This document shows, in pieces, positions 16,666 through 25,391 of a stretch of DNA of 64,000 nucleotides; positions within the stretch are counted from its first letter, which is position 1; each line of letters opens with the position of its first letter. The notes under the pieces were generated by a model. It made no database searches. It saw only the letters and a list, made by a program, of their open reading frames with translations, and was not told the origin of the DNA. Made by a program: the position numbers and the translations under genes. The DNA comes from Pedobacter yonginensis (GTDB lineage: Bacteria > Bacteroidota > Bacteroidia > Sphingobacteriales > Sphingobacteriaceae). Location: NCBI RefSeq assembly GCF_003173595.1, contig NZ_QGNZ01000004.1:186001-250000 (forward strand). Reading direction: 5' to 3'.

Positions 16666-17393
16666 ACTTGGGCTTGATTTTTAGCTTCTTCTTTCTTACT
16701 GCGAATATAATTAACGAGTTCTAAAACCTCAAACGCATTACTGAGCAAAAAGTTTCCGCTTCGTGTGCGAACGAGCTTGGAAAGATAGGCCCCATTGTTT
16801 AATGCTTTCCCAAAATCGGATATTAATGAGCGGATGTAAGTGCCTTTGCTACACACAATTCGGAAATCGATTTCTGGTAAAGCGATGCGTGTAATTTCGA
16901 AAGCTGGAACGGTTACAAAACGCTTACGCAGTTCTACTTCTTCGCCCAAACGGGCCTTAACATATAAGCGTTCGCCATTTACTTTTACCGCTGAATGTGC
17001 GGGTGGATATTGTTCTATATCGCCCGTAAATTGATTTGTTGCGGCGTAAATTTGGGCTTCGGTAATTTGGCTGATATCGAAAGTGGTATCCACTTCGGTT
17101 TCCAGATCGAAAGATGGGGTTGTTGCCCCCAAAATCATGGTGCCTGTGTATTCTTTTTCTTCTGCCTGAAAGGTATCTATTTGCTTGGTAAGCTTGCCAG
17201 TGCAAATAATGAGCAGGCCGGTTGCCAGCGGATCGAGCGTGCCAGCATGGCCAACTTTTAATTTTAGGGGTTTTAAAGAATTACGAATTTTGCCAACCAC
17301 ATCAAAGGATGTCCATTGGTAGGGTTTATTAATTAAAAGCAGTTCGCCTTCGGCAAAATTGAAATCTTTAAACTTTGAATTTTCTGTACTCAC
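16662..17393 (-). CDS. truB: tRNA pseudouridine(55) synthase TruB
   Basis: TruB makes pseudouridine 55 in the T-loop of tRNAs. The 243 residues include LLINKPYQWTSFDVV and the catalytic motif GHAGTLDPLATG with the nucleophile Asp54. The RNA-contacting motif QYPPAHSAVKVNGERLY and SKGTYIRSL follow. The start is GTG at 17393, supported by a -7 element 14 bases upstream. It overlaps the yitT-like gene and follows uppP in the same direction, the order usually seen in Bacteroidota (ftsX, DUF3098, uppP, truB). Confidence 0.96.
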   Translation of the reverse strand: MSTENSKFKDFNFAEGELLLINKPYQWTSFDVVGKIRNSLKPLKLKVGHAGTLDPLATGLLIICTGKLTKQIDTFQAEEKEYTGTMILGATTPSFDLETEVDTTFDISQITEAQIYAATNQFTGDIEQYPPAHSAVKVNGERLYVKARLGEEVELRKRFVTVPAFEITRIALPEIDFRIVCSKGTYIRSLISDFGKALNNGAYLSKLVRTRSGNFLLSNAFEVLELVNYIRSKKEEAKNQAQV

Positions 17394-17407
17394 AAATCTT
17401 TTTTGCG

Positions 17408-17415
17408 CAAAGATA
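17408..17415 (-). promoter_or_regulatory. -7 promoter element of truB
   Basis: TATCTTTG on the minus strand lies 14 bases before the truB GTG and suggests an internal promoter within the ftsX-uppP-truB run. Confidence 0.5.
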
Positions 17416-17419
17416 CAGA

Positions 17420-18214
17420 TTATATAATTTGTAAGTTATGGCCGGTGAGCAATAGGATAATAATGGCTAAGCCTGCTATAATTCTATACCAACCAAAAAC
17501 TCTAAAACCATGTTTGTTTAAGTAGCCGATGAAACTCTTAATGGCAAGCAAAGCGACGATAAATGCAATTACGTTACCAATGATGAGCAAGTTAGTTTGT
17601 TCGTGGGTGATGGTATGCCCTTCTTTGTAGAAATCGAATAGTTTCTTGGCTGTTGCGGCAAACATGGTTGGAACGGCCAAGAAGAAAGAAAATTCTGCGG
17701 CTACTTTTCTACTTAATTTTTGGCTCATGCCTCCAACAATTGTTGCTCCTGAACGGGAAACACCTGGAATCATGGCTATGCATTGGAAAAAGCCAATTTT
17801 TAAGGCAGTTAAATAGGTTACATCTTCCTCTTCATTAATGGTTGGTTTGTTGAACCATTTATCAACAAATAATAAAATTATTCCGCCTACGAGCAATGAG
17901 ATTCCAACGGCCATAGGGCTTTCTAACAGTTCATCTATTTTTTTGCTTAATAATAAACCAAATACGGCTGCGGGTATAAATGCGACAATGAGTTTAAAAT
18001 AGAAATTGATGGATTTGAAGAATCGTTTGAAGTAGAGTACCAAAACAGAAAGGATAGCGCCTAGCTGGATGGCGATAGTGAATAGTTTTACAAATGGCTC
18101 ACTTGCTATCCCCATGAAAGAAGATGCTATAATCATGTGCCCAGTACTGGATACGGGTAGGAATTCCGTTAATCCTTCTACAATAGCGAGGACAATGGCT
18201 TCAAGGTAGTTCAT
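17420..18214 (-). CDS. uppP: undecaprenyl-diphosphatase UppP (BacA)
   Basis: UppP recycles the lipid carrier undecaprenyl pyrophosphate to undecaprenyl phosphate for peptidoglycan and other wall polymers, and its overproduction confers bacitracin resistance. The 264 residues have about eight membrane helices. Both catalytic motifs are present: [14 protein letters not shown] at 13-26 and PGVSRSG at 150-156. It lies 26 bases upstream of truB and 17 bases after the decayed toxin gene, which interrupts the otherwise usual adjacency to DUF3098. Confidence 0.96.
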   Translation of the reverse strand: MNYLEAIVLAIVEGLTEFLPVSSTGHMIIASSFMGIASEPFVKLFTIAIQLGAILSVLVLYFKRFFKSINFYFKLIVAFIPAAVFGLLLSKKIDELLESPMAVGISLLVGGIILLFVDKWFNKPTINEEEDVTYLTALKIGFFQCIAMIPGVSRSGATIVGGMSQKLSRKVAAEFSFFLAVPTMFAATAKKLFDFYKEGHTITHEQTNLLIIGNVIAFIVALLAIKSFIGYLNKHGFRVFGWYRIIAGLAIIILLLTGHNLQII

Positions 18215-18231
18215 AGGTTAATTGGCTGGGA

Positions 18232-18494
18232 CTAATCCCATTTTATCTTTATTTTATAGTTTTTTAATTTTTTATCTCGAGAGACTAAAACTAAGTTCTC
18301 TGCTATTGCTTGCGAAACAATGATTCTATCAAAAGGGTCACTATTGATGAATTCGAGATTTAGTTGCCAAGCGAGACTATGCTTAAAAAACAGGAATTGT
18401 TAATGTTTGAAATTTCCTTTTTGATAGAGTTTGGTAGTTGTATGTTTCCATCAATAAACCATAAGAAGGCGTGTGTATCTAAAAAGAAAGCCAT
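18232..18494 (-). pseudogene. VapC-type PIN-domain toxin, disrupted by an internal deletion
   Basis: The first 44 codons read MAFFLDTHAFLWFIDGN... and end in SIVSLGN followed by a stop. A different frame then gives the C-terminal half, with FINSDPFDRIIVSQAI and LVLVSRDKKLKNY, ending at a stop at 18232-18234. Together they make the start and end of a PIN-domain protein with its first Asp (LDTHAFLW) and the late DPFDR and SRD motifs. About 40 middle residues are missing, including the usual WE-containing helix. The junction lies near 18365-18380. The start overlaps the antitoxin stop (TAATG). It is almost certainly inactive. Confidence 0.8.
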
Positions 18495-18697
18495 TAGATA
18501 TATGCTGAAAACATTTCTAAAGGTTCGTCAAAATCGTCAGACAGCTTAATTTTTCCTTTAGCGTAACCGAACTCTCTAGATTTTACTTTTTGCGTATTTT
18601 GATGTTTTATTTTTAAAAATTCAACAAAATCAGCAACTCCTTGCCTAAGTGCTATAGGTAAGGAGTTTATTTCTATCTGTAAGTTTGTTGTTGTCAT
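18494..18697 (-). CDS. DUF2281-type antitoxin (VapB-like)
   Basis: A 67-residue protein. The N-terminal half (LQIEINSLPIALRQGVADFVEFLKIKH) matches the DUF2281 family, short proteins found as antitoxin partners of PIN-domain toxins. The C-terminal half (FGYAKGKIKLSDDFDEPLEMF) has the short motif such antitoxins use to hold the toxin. The stop overlaps the toxin's ATG by one base. The antitoxin is intact while the toxin is broken. The pair sits within the ftsX-DUF3098-uppP run. Confidence 0.75.
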   Translation of the reverse strand: MTTTNLQIEINSLPIALRQGVADFVEFLKIKHQNTQKVKSREFGYAKGKIKLSDDFDEPLEMFSAYI

Positions 18698-18732
18698 TCT
18701 TAAAGTTAAAAAAATGCTTTAGTTGATGCAAT

Positions 18733-18963
18733 TTATTTTTTCAGCACTGCATAAATACCAAAAGCAAAACCGAAAAGTACAACAAGAGGTGCCAACAGGG
18801 TTCTTCTGAAATCGTATATATCTCCAGTTGTACCCATCATTAAAATAAAACCAAGGGCTACAATTGCAATACTGATTAGTAATAACTGGTAGTTTTTTTT
18901 GGTAAAAACCAATTCGCCTTGTTTGCTGTCCTTAATAATCGGACTTGCTTTTTTTTCTGCCAT
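18733..18963 (-). CDS. DUF3098 small membrane protein
   Basis: A 76-residue protein with two membrane helices (about 28-45 and 55-73) and the pattern FTKKNYQLLLISIAIVALGFILMMG typical of DUF3098, a Bacteroidota family of unknown role. Its ATG overlaps the ftsX stop, so it is translationally coupled to ftsX. The same arrangement is usual in the phylum and hints at a link with cell division or wall turnover, but no function is established. Confidence 0.85.
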   Translation of the reverse strand: MAEKKASPIIKDSKQGELVFTKKNYQLLLISIAIVALGFILMMGTTGDIYDFRRTLLAPLVVLFGFAFGIYAVLKK

Positions 18964-19841
18964 TATCTGTAAAGATGATAAGATTTTAAACGTAAATATC
19001 TGCTCACTGCAAACCAGGTACTAATGCCTGTAATGAAAATCCCGATAATAATTAACCCTACAAACACAAATCCAAATTCTTTGTAATTGTTTAGGATAAT
19101 AATTTCGGGCACTTCTTTGCGTGCGTAAATTAATGTTGCCAATAAAATAATAATTGCAATAAAGGCTGCAATTAAACCATGCAGCGCAGCAAATAATAAG
19201 AAAGGACGTCGGATAAAATTTTTCGTTGCACCAACAAGCTGCATGCTTTTGATTAAAAAACGCTGAGAGTAAATGGCTAGTCGTATGGTGTTGTTAATCA
19301 GCGCAATAGAAATAACCAAAAGCAGCAATGCAAAAGCTAAAATAATTAATCCGATGGTGTTGATGTTTTTGTTTACCATATCAATTAATGAGCTTTGGTA
19401 AACCACTTCTTTAACCACTGGATTTTTAGAAATGCTGGCTTTTAATGCATCAATACTTTTGTTATTGGCATATTCTGCTTTCAAATACACATCAAACGTG
19501 GATGTAAGTGGATTGTAACCTAAGAAGTTAACAAAATCTTCGCCTAAATCTTGCGTTAAATTTCTGGCGGCCAACTCTTTATTTACATATTGGGTTTGCT
19601 TAACGGCAGGGTTAGAATTGAGTTCTTTCTGGAAAGCCAAAACATCTGTTTCTTTGGCACCTTCATCCACAATGATATTTAAAACGATGTTTTCTTTAAC
19701 GTAGTTAGATAGGTTTTTGGCATGTACAAGTACCAACCCAAGTAGCCCGAGCATTAATAAAACCAATGCAATACTAATAATAGTAGAGATGTAAACTGTT
19801 TTGGTTTTCTTAGATGCATCACTTACTTCGAATTCTTCCAT
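18963..19841 (-). CDS. ftsX: cell-division ABC transporter permease FtsX
   Basis: FtsX pairs with FtsE and controls peptidoglycan hydrolases at the septum. The 292 residues have the FtsX layout: N-terminal helix (about 17-40), an extracytoplasmic domain (about 40-165, including VNKELAARNLTQDLGEDFVNFLGYNPL), then three helices with the conserved RLAIYSQRFLIKSMQLVGATKNFIRRPFL loop. ATG at 19841 is preferred to TTG at 19850. ftsE is not adjacent, as is usual in Bacteroidota. It heads the run ftsX, DUF3098, antitoxin, broken toxin, uppP, truB. Confidence 0.93.
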   Translation of the reverse strand: MEEFEVSDASKKTKTVYISTIISIALVLLMLGLLGLVLVHAKNLSNYVKENIVLNIIVDEGAKETDVLAFQKELNSNPAVKQTQYVNKELAARNLTQDLGEDFVNFLGYNPLTSTFDVYLKAEYANNKSIDALKASISKNPVVKEVVYQSSLIDMVNKNINTIGLIILAFALLLLVISIALINNTIRLAIYSQRFLIKSMQLVGATKNFIRRPFLLFAALHGLIAAFIAIIILLATLIYARKEVPEIIILNNYKEFGFVFVGLIIIGIFITGISTWFAVSRYLRLKSYHLYR

Positions 19842-20040
19842 GTATTTCAATTTTGTTTCTGCGAAAATATAAATTATACCTGATAAACACCAATTTAATG
19901 CGGGGTTAAATCAACACTAACGCCCAAGTTGAAGTTTTAGTTTGAACGGAAATCCAAATCAAAATTGGTCTTTTTTTTAAAATCGGTACGAAATTTGGTT
20001 AAAGGCCGTTATTAATTATATCTAATCCCTAAAATTTATC

Positions 20041-20448
20041 ATGAAAAGACAAATTACATTTCTAAGCTTATTATTTTTAGTCACGACGGCCTTTTTATCT
20101 TGTAAGAAGGATACCGAATCCACCAAGGCTCGAATTATGGGCAAGTGGTCTGTAAACAAAATTGTTATCACGGGCAATACTTCTGACGCTGCAAATGGCA
20201 CTTTCACTTATGGCAAAACTACTGATTATATGGATTTTAAATCTAATGAAGACGATCAGGTTGAGTTGGGTTTATCTGGACAGCGAACCATTGGTACGTA
20301 TGAAGGAACTATTGACAGCTTTAATATGGCTTTCCCAGAAGAGGGCTCATCGTATTGCACCATCAACACCTTAACAGAAAACGTGTTGCAATTTACAGCA
20401 AAGGTTGATAAAACGAACATCGTGAAAGTATATTACTTGTCGCGTTAA
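20041..20448 (+). CDS. lipocalin-like lipoprotein
   Basis: A 135-residue exported lipoprotein. The signal peptide ends in the lipobox FLSC with Cys21. After it come IMGKWSVNKIVI and alternating strands ending FTAKVDKTNIVKVYYLSR. The start GKW plus short beta-strand segments is typical of the lipocalin-like domain proteins of Bacteroidota. The ligand is unknown. It is monocistronic, with a strong terminator at 20474-20510. Confidence 0.7.
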   Translation: MKRQITFLSLLFLVTTAFLSCKKDTESTKARIMGKWSVNKIVITGNTSDAANGTFTYGKTTDYMDFKSNEDDQVELGLSGQRTIGTYEGTIDSFNMAFPEEGSSYCTINTLTENVLQFTAKVDKTNIVKVYYLSR

Positions 20449-20473
20449 AAATCTAATCCCCCGATTATTTGCT

Positions 20474-20510
20474 TGCGCCATTGGTTTTTACATCAATGGC
20501 GCATTTTTTT
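20474..20510 (+). terminator. intrinsic terminator of the lipocalin-like gene
   Basis: Perfect 10-bp stem (20474-20483 with 20494-20503), a 10-base loop and seven T after it. Confidence 0.9.
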
Positions 20511-20591
20511 GAGCAAGTTTTTAAAGTGATGGGCCATTTGTTCTGTATTAATCTCATAAAATTTATGTTTCACTAAACCCCTTAATTTGCG

Positions 20592-20599
20592 TAATTTCG
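20592..20599 (+). promoter_or_regulatory. -7-like promoter element of leuS
   Basis: TAATTTCG, one base off TAnnTTTG, lies 25 bases before the leuS ATG. Confidence 0.45.
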
Positions 20600-20624
20600 C
20601 CCCTTTAAAAAATTAATACTTGCA

Positions 20625-23411
20625 ATGGATTACCAATTCAAAGAAATAGAACAAAAGTGGCAGAAGTTTTGGGCTGACAATCAAACATTTAAAGCCGAAA
20701 GCAATTCTGAAAAACCAAAATATTATGTGTTAGATATGTTTCCTTACCCGTCGGGAGCAGGTTTGCACGTTGGTCACCCACTGGGTTACATTGCTTCAGA
20801 TATTTTTTCGAGATACAAACGCCTTAAAGGTTTTAACGTTCTGCATCCAATGGGTTACGATTCATTTGGCTTACCCGCAGAACAATATGCGATACAAACG
20901 GGCCAACATCCAGCCATTACAACCGAAGCGAATATTGCAACCTATCGCCGCCAATTGGATCAGATTGGTTTTTCTTTCGATTGGAACAGAGAGGTGCGCA
21001 CCAGTGAACCATCTTACTATAAATGGACGCAATGGATTTTTATGCAGCTGTTCAATTCGTGGTACAACATTGAAAACGATAGGGCAGAAGACATTACCAC
21101 GCTAATTGAAAAATTTAATTCATCTGGCACAGCTGATGTTAAAGCGGTTTGCGATGAAGATGTAAAATCTTTTATGCCTAGCGATTGGGCAACATTTAGC
21201 GATGAAGAAAAACAGTTAGAGTTGTTAAAATACCGCATGACTTACCTAAGGGAAAGCACGGTAAACTGGTGCCCGGCTTTGGGTACGGTTTTGGCAAATG
21301 ATGAGGTAAAAGATGGTTTCTCCGAACGTGGTGGATATCCGGTTGAGCAAAAGAAAATGATGCAGTGGAGCATGAGAATTACGGCTTATGCAGATCGATT
21401 GTTGCAGGGTTTAGATACCATTGATTGGCCTGAGCCGATTAAAGAAATGCAACGCAATTGGATTGGGAAGAGTGTTGGTGCAAGTGTGAAATTCCAAGTA
21501 GAGGGAAGCGATAAAAAAATAGAAGTATTTACTACTCGTGTAGATACAATTTTCGGTGTTTCTTACTTGGTTTTGGCACCAGAACATGAGTGGGTTGCTG
21601 AATTGACCACATCAACTCAAAAACAAGATGTAGAAAATTATATTGCTCAAACTAAAAAGAAATCAGAATTAGACCGCATGGCGGATACTAAAACTGTTTC
21701 TGGTGCTTTTACAGGTAGTTATGTGATTAATCCAGTAAATGGTGAACGTGTTCAACTGTGGATTGCAGATTACGTGCTGGCAGGTTATGGAACCGGTGCT
21801 GTAATGGGTGTGCCAAGTGGCGATCAACGCGATTGGCTGTTTGCAACGCATTTTAATTTACCGATTATTCAGATTTTGGATGGACAGAAAGATATCGATT
21901 TACAGGCAGATCATACAAAAGAAGGTAAATACATCAATTCTGGTTTCATTAATGGCTTAACTTACCAAGAAGCTATTCCTTTATTAAACAATTGGTTAGA
22001 GGAGAATAAGGTTGGAAAGGCAAAGGTTAACTTCCGTCAACGAGATGCAATTTTTGGTCGCCAACGCTATTGGGGTGAGCCAATTCCGGTTTACTTTAAA
22101 GATGGGTTACCCTATTTAATCGATGAAAAAGAATTGCCTTTACTTTTGCCAGAAATTGATAAATATTTACCGACAGAAACAGGAGAACCGCCTTTAGCGA
22201 GAGCAGAAGGTTGGGTTCCTCCAGGGGGCGGGGAGTACGAATTAAGCACGATGCCAGGATGGGCAGGAAGTAGCTGGTATTGGTACAGATATATGGATGC
22301 CAATAATGATAGTGCCTTTGCCTCTGAAGAAGCGATTGGGTATTGGAAAGATGTCGATTTATATATTGGAGGTTCTGAACATGCAACAGGCCACTTGCTA
22401 TACAGTCGTTTCTGGAACAAATTTTTGAAAGATTTAGGTTATACTAAAGAGGAAGAGCCTTTCAAAAAATTAATTAACCAAGGGATGATTCAAGGCAGAA
22501 GTAATTTTGTTTATCGCGTGATTGACGAAAATGGTAAGCCCACAAATACCTTTGTTTCTGCCGGATTAAGAAAAGATTATAAAACCTCTGCATTACACGT
22601 GGATGTAAATATTGTAGAGAACGACACCCTTGATCTAAATAAATTTAAGGCTTGGAGGGAAGAATATGCAAATGCAGAATTTATTCTTGAAGGTGGAAAG
22701 TACGTGTGCGGAGTCGAAGTGGAAAAAATGTCGAAATCGAAATTCAATGTGGTTAACCCCGATGATTTGATTGAGCGTTACGGAGCGGATACCTTGCGTA
22801 TGTACGAAATGTTTTTAGGTCCATTAGAGCAAAGCAAGCCTTGGAATACGAATGGGATTGAGGGCGTGTTTAAATTCTTACGTAAGTTTTGGAGGCTATT
22901 CCACAATGAGGCATGGGCGTTTAATGTGTCTGATGAAGCACCAACAAAGGCTGAGCTAAAGACCCTACATAAAATCATTAAAAAAGTTCAGGACGATATA
23001 GAGCGTTTTTCATTCAATACTTCTGTTTCTAGTTTCATGATTGCAGTTAATGAGTTAACAGATGTGAAATGCAACAAACGTAGCATCTTGCAAGATATGG
23101 TGATCATTTTATCGCCTTATGCGCCACACATTTGTGAAGAACTTTGGGTTCAATTGGGTAATAAGGCAGGAAGTTTATCTTATACGGCTTTCCCAACTTT
23201 TAATCCAGAACATTTAGTTGAGGATGAATTTGCTTACCCTGTTTCTATCAATGGCAAAATGAAGATGAATTTGAATTTGGCTTTAACACTCGCTCAACCA
23301 GAGGTGGAAACCATTTTATTTGCGGATGAGCAATTTCAGAAATATCTGGAAGGCAAAACACCAAAGAAAATCATCTTTGTTAAAGGAAAAATTATTAATG
23401 TAGTGGTTTAA
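20625..23411 (+). CDS. leuS: leucyl-tRNA synthetase
   Basis: LeuRS charges tRNA-Leu and edits mischarged amino acids. The 928 residues are of class I type. The HIGH-type motif is HVGH near 48-51 ([14 protein letters not shown]). The CP1 editing domain contains [38 protein letters not shown], and the KMSKS loop is at 701-705. The C-terminal domain ends [17 protein letters not shown]. Residues ~165-195 ([16 protein letters not shown]-like acidic insert) extend the region before the zinc-domain position. ATG at 20625 is supported by the upstream -7 element. It is a single gene. Confidence 0.97.
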   Translation: MDYQFKEIEQKWQKFWADNQTFKAESNSEKPKYYVLDMFPYPSGAGLHVGHPLGYIASDIFSRYKRLKGFNVLHPMGYDSFGLPAEQYAIQTGQHPAITTEANIATYRRQLDQIGFSFDWNREVRTSEPSYYKWTQWIFMQLFNSWYNIENDRAEDITTLIEKFNSSGTADVKAVCDEDVKSFMPSDWATFSDEEKQLELLKYRMTYLRESTVNWCPALGTVLANDEVKDGFSERGGYPVEQKKMMQWSMRITAYADRLLQGLDTIDWPEPIKEMQRNWIGKSVGASVKFQVEGSDKKIEVFTTRVDTIFGVSYLVLAPEHEWVAELTTSTQKQDVENYIAQTKKKSELDRMADTKTVSGAFTGSYVINPVNGERVQLWIADYVLAGYGTGAVMGVPSGDQRDWLFATHFNLPIIQILDGQKDIDLQADHTKEGKYINSGFINGLTYQEAIPLLNNWLEENKVGKAKVNFRQRDAIFGRQRYWGEPIPVYFKDGLPYLIDEKELPLLLPEIDKYLPTETGEPPLARAEGWVPPGGGEYELSTMPGWAGSSWYWYRYMDANNDSAFASEEAIGYWKDVDLYIGGSEHATGHLLYSRFWNKFLKDLGYTKEEEPFKKLINQGMIQGRSNFVYRVIDENGKPTNTFVSAGLRKDYKTSALHVDVNIVENDTLDLNKFKAWREEYANAEFILEGGKYVCGVEVEKMSKSKFNVVNPDDLIERYGADTLRMYEMFLGPLEQSKPWNTNGIEGVFKFLRKFWRLFHNEAWAFNVSDEAPTKAELKTLHKIIKKVQDDIERFSFNTSVSSFMIAVNELTDVKCNKRSILQDMVIILSPYAPHICEELWVQLGNKAGSLSYTAFPTFNPEHLVEDEFAYPVSINGKMKMNLNLALTLAQPEVETILFADEQFQKYLEGKTPKKIIFVKGKIINVVV

Positions 23412-23540
23412 AAGATAAAAGACTAAAGCTGAAAGACTAAAGACCAAAGCTAAAAGACCAAAGCTAAAAGACCGAATTTGGAAGACCAAAGTTCAAGCCC
23501 GAAGTTGGAAGACCGAAAGCTTAAAGACCAAATTTTGTGT
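23412..23540 (+). repeat. degenerate short repeats after leuS
   Basis: About ten imperfect repeats of a 10-13-base purine-rich word (AAAGACCAAAGCT-like, with variants AAAGACTAAAG and GAAGACC). The rest of the 426-base gap to the helicase gene holds no further gene that I can see, only the helicase terminator at 23760-23786. Confidence 0.7.
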
Positions 23541-23759
23541 TCTTTTGTTTCTTTTGTGGTGAAAACCGAAAGATAGAAAGTGAAAACCATAAAGTTTAGG
23601 TCGCCGGCAACTCAAAATAAGCATCTGTTTTGCTGAATTTATTTCAACATCTTAATAAATATTAATTTGCCTTGATGTTAGTTCTTAGACCTTTACCATA
23701 AGTGAGGCTGTTCATTCTCATCTCCAAAAAAAGCGCAAATAGCGAACAGATTACAAAAA

Positions 23760-23786
23760 AACCGAGTTGCATTTAACAACTCGGTT
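23760..23786 (-). terminator. intrinsic terminator of the DEAD-box helicase gene
   Basis: Perfect 10-bp stem (23760-23769 with 23777-23786) with a 7-base loop. On the minus strand it runs into a T-rich tract. Confidence 0.8.
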
Positions 23787-23837
23787 GTTTATACCGTTAA
23801 AGCATTGATTTCTTCAAGCCTCAATCGTTTACTAGTT

Positions 23838-25133
23838 TTATGATACTTTTCTTCTATTTCCGCCAAATTTTCTCTGTGAACTTCCGTTGCGAGGCTTTCC
23901 ACTCATGTTTCCATCACTGCGTTTAGCACCGCCTCCACCTTTTGATGGCGTTTGTGGCTTACGTTTAACCTGATTTTTAGCCATCATATTTTGCCACGAT
24001 AATGGGTAAGGATGATCGTCAACAATTGGAAGCGTAATTTTAATCAGCTTTTGTATATCTAACAAATATTCATTTTCTTCGGCATCGCAAAACGAAATGG
24101 CAATTCCATTTGCACCAGCACGACCGGTACGACCAATTCTATGCACGTAAGATTCTGGGATATTCGGTAATTCATAATTGAAAACGTGCGATAACTGATC
24201 AATGTCAATTCCACGTGCTGCAATATCAGTTGCAACCAAAACGCGTATTTTGCGATCTTTAAAATCGGTTAAAGCTCTTTGTCTCGCATTTTGAGATTTA
24301 TTGCCATGGATAGCAGCGGCTTTAATTCCAGCAAAACCTAAATCCTTAACAATGCGATCTGCCCCATGTTTGGTACGGGTAAACACCAAAGCGGTTTCTA
24401 TTGCTTTATCCTCCAAAAGGTGAATCAACAATTTCTTTTTATCAGGCTTATCAACAAAATAGATAGATTGATTTATGGTTTCGGCAGTTGAAGATACTGG
24501 TGTAACTTCTACTTTGGTGGGGCTAGATAAAATGGTATTGGCTAACTTTTGGATTTCATCTGGCATGGTAGCCGAGAAAAACAAGGTTTGTCGTTTTGCA
24601 GGCAGCTTGGCCACAACTCTTTTCACATCGTGAATAAAGCCCATGTCCAACATACGATCGGCCTCATCTAAAACGAAAAGTTCAATAGAATTTAAACTGA
24701 TAAAACCTTGGTTCATTAAATCCAATAATCGGCCGGGGGTGGCAACCAAAATATCCACACCTTTTCTAAGTGCTTCTACCTGGGAATGCTGATTTACACC
24801 ACCAAAAATTACCAATCTACGTAAGTTCAAATTGCTTCCATAAGCTTTAAAACTTTCTTCAATTTGTATGGCAAGCTCACGGGTGGGTGTTAAAACCAAA
24901 GCTTTAATGTTTTTTGTTGCTTTAGTGTTGATGTGTTTTTCGTGCAGTAATTGCAACATCGGAATGGCAAAGGCTGCGGTTTTTCCGGTTCCGGTTTGTG
25001 CGCAACCTAATAAATCTTTTCCTTTTAATATTGTTGGGATGGATTGCTCCTGTATAGGCGTGGGTTGTGTGTAACCTTCTTTCTCAAGGGCCTTTAAAAT
25101 TGGCTCAATGAGGTTTAATTCTTTGAATAACAT
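23838..25133 (-). CDS. DEAD-box RNA helicase, RhlE-like
   Basis: A 431-residue ATP-dependent RNA helicase. The Q motif GYTQPTPIQEQSI is at 20-32 and motif I AQTGTGKT at 45-52, followed by PTRELAIQ, DEAD, SAT, ARGIDI and HRIGRTGRAG in order. The C-terminal ~45 residues are basic and glycine-rich (KRKPQTPSKGGGG...), an RNA-binding tail typical of RhlE. Such proteins remodel rRNA during ribosome assembly and RNA decay, often at low temperature. A -7 element about 100 bases upstream would give a long 5' leader. Confidence 0.95.
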   Translation of the reverse strand: MLFKELNLIEPILKALEKEGYTQPTPIQEQSIPTILKGKDLLGCAQTGTGKTAAFAIPMLQLLHEKHINTKATKNIKALVLTPTRELAIQIEESFKAYGSNLNLRRLVIFGGVNQHSQVEALRKGVDILVATPGRLLDLMNQGFISLNSIELFVLDEADRMLDMGFIHDVKRVVAKLPAKRQTLFFSATMPDEIQKLANTILSSPTKVEVTPVSSTAETINQSIYFVDKPDKKKLLIHLLEDKAIETALVFTRTKHGADRIVKDLGFAGIKAAAIHGNKSQNARQRALTDFKDRKIRVLVATDIAARGIDIDQLSHVFNYELPNIPESYVHRIGRTGRAGANGIAISFCDAEENEYLLDIQKLIKITLPIVDDHPYPLSWQNMMAKNQVKRKPQTPSKGGGGAKRSDGNMSGKPRNGSSQRKFGGNRRKVS

Positions 25134-25235
25134 GTATTTTTTTGTGTAATATTTATCGAAGAAGCTAGAACAATCATTTGTTGAAGGACTAACTTGCGGA
25201 TTGCTTTAAATGATAAAGAAATTCTGCTTCGGTGG

Positions 25236-25243
25236 CAAAGATA
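25236..25243 (-). promoter_or_regulatory. -7 promoter element of the helicase gene
   Basis: TATCTTTG on the minus strand implies a leader of roughly 95 bases before the ATG at 25133. Confidence 0.4.
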
Positions 25244-25391
25244 TGTAAATTAATTGTTTTTTGCTAAAAAACCAGTTGGTGTGCTTCAAAGTATATTGAA
25301 AATCAGTTCTTTAGATAAGTGAACAAATGGCTTTTGAGGATGCACTAAAGGCAATCACCATTCTGCGTAGTAACCGAAAAACTACACCATA

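Noticed and set aside
18364-18549. 61-residue plus-strand frame over the toxin locus
   Set aside because: It is the complement of the VapC-like pseudogene, whose minus-strand translation gives clear PIN-domain motifs.
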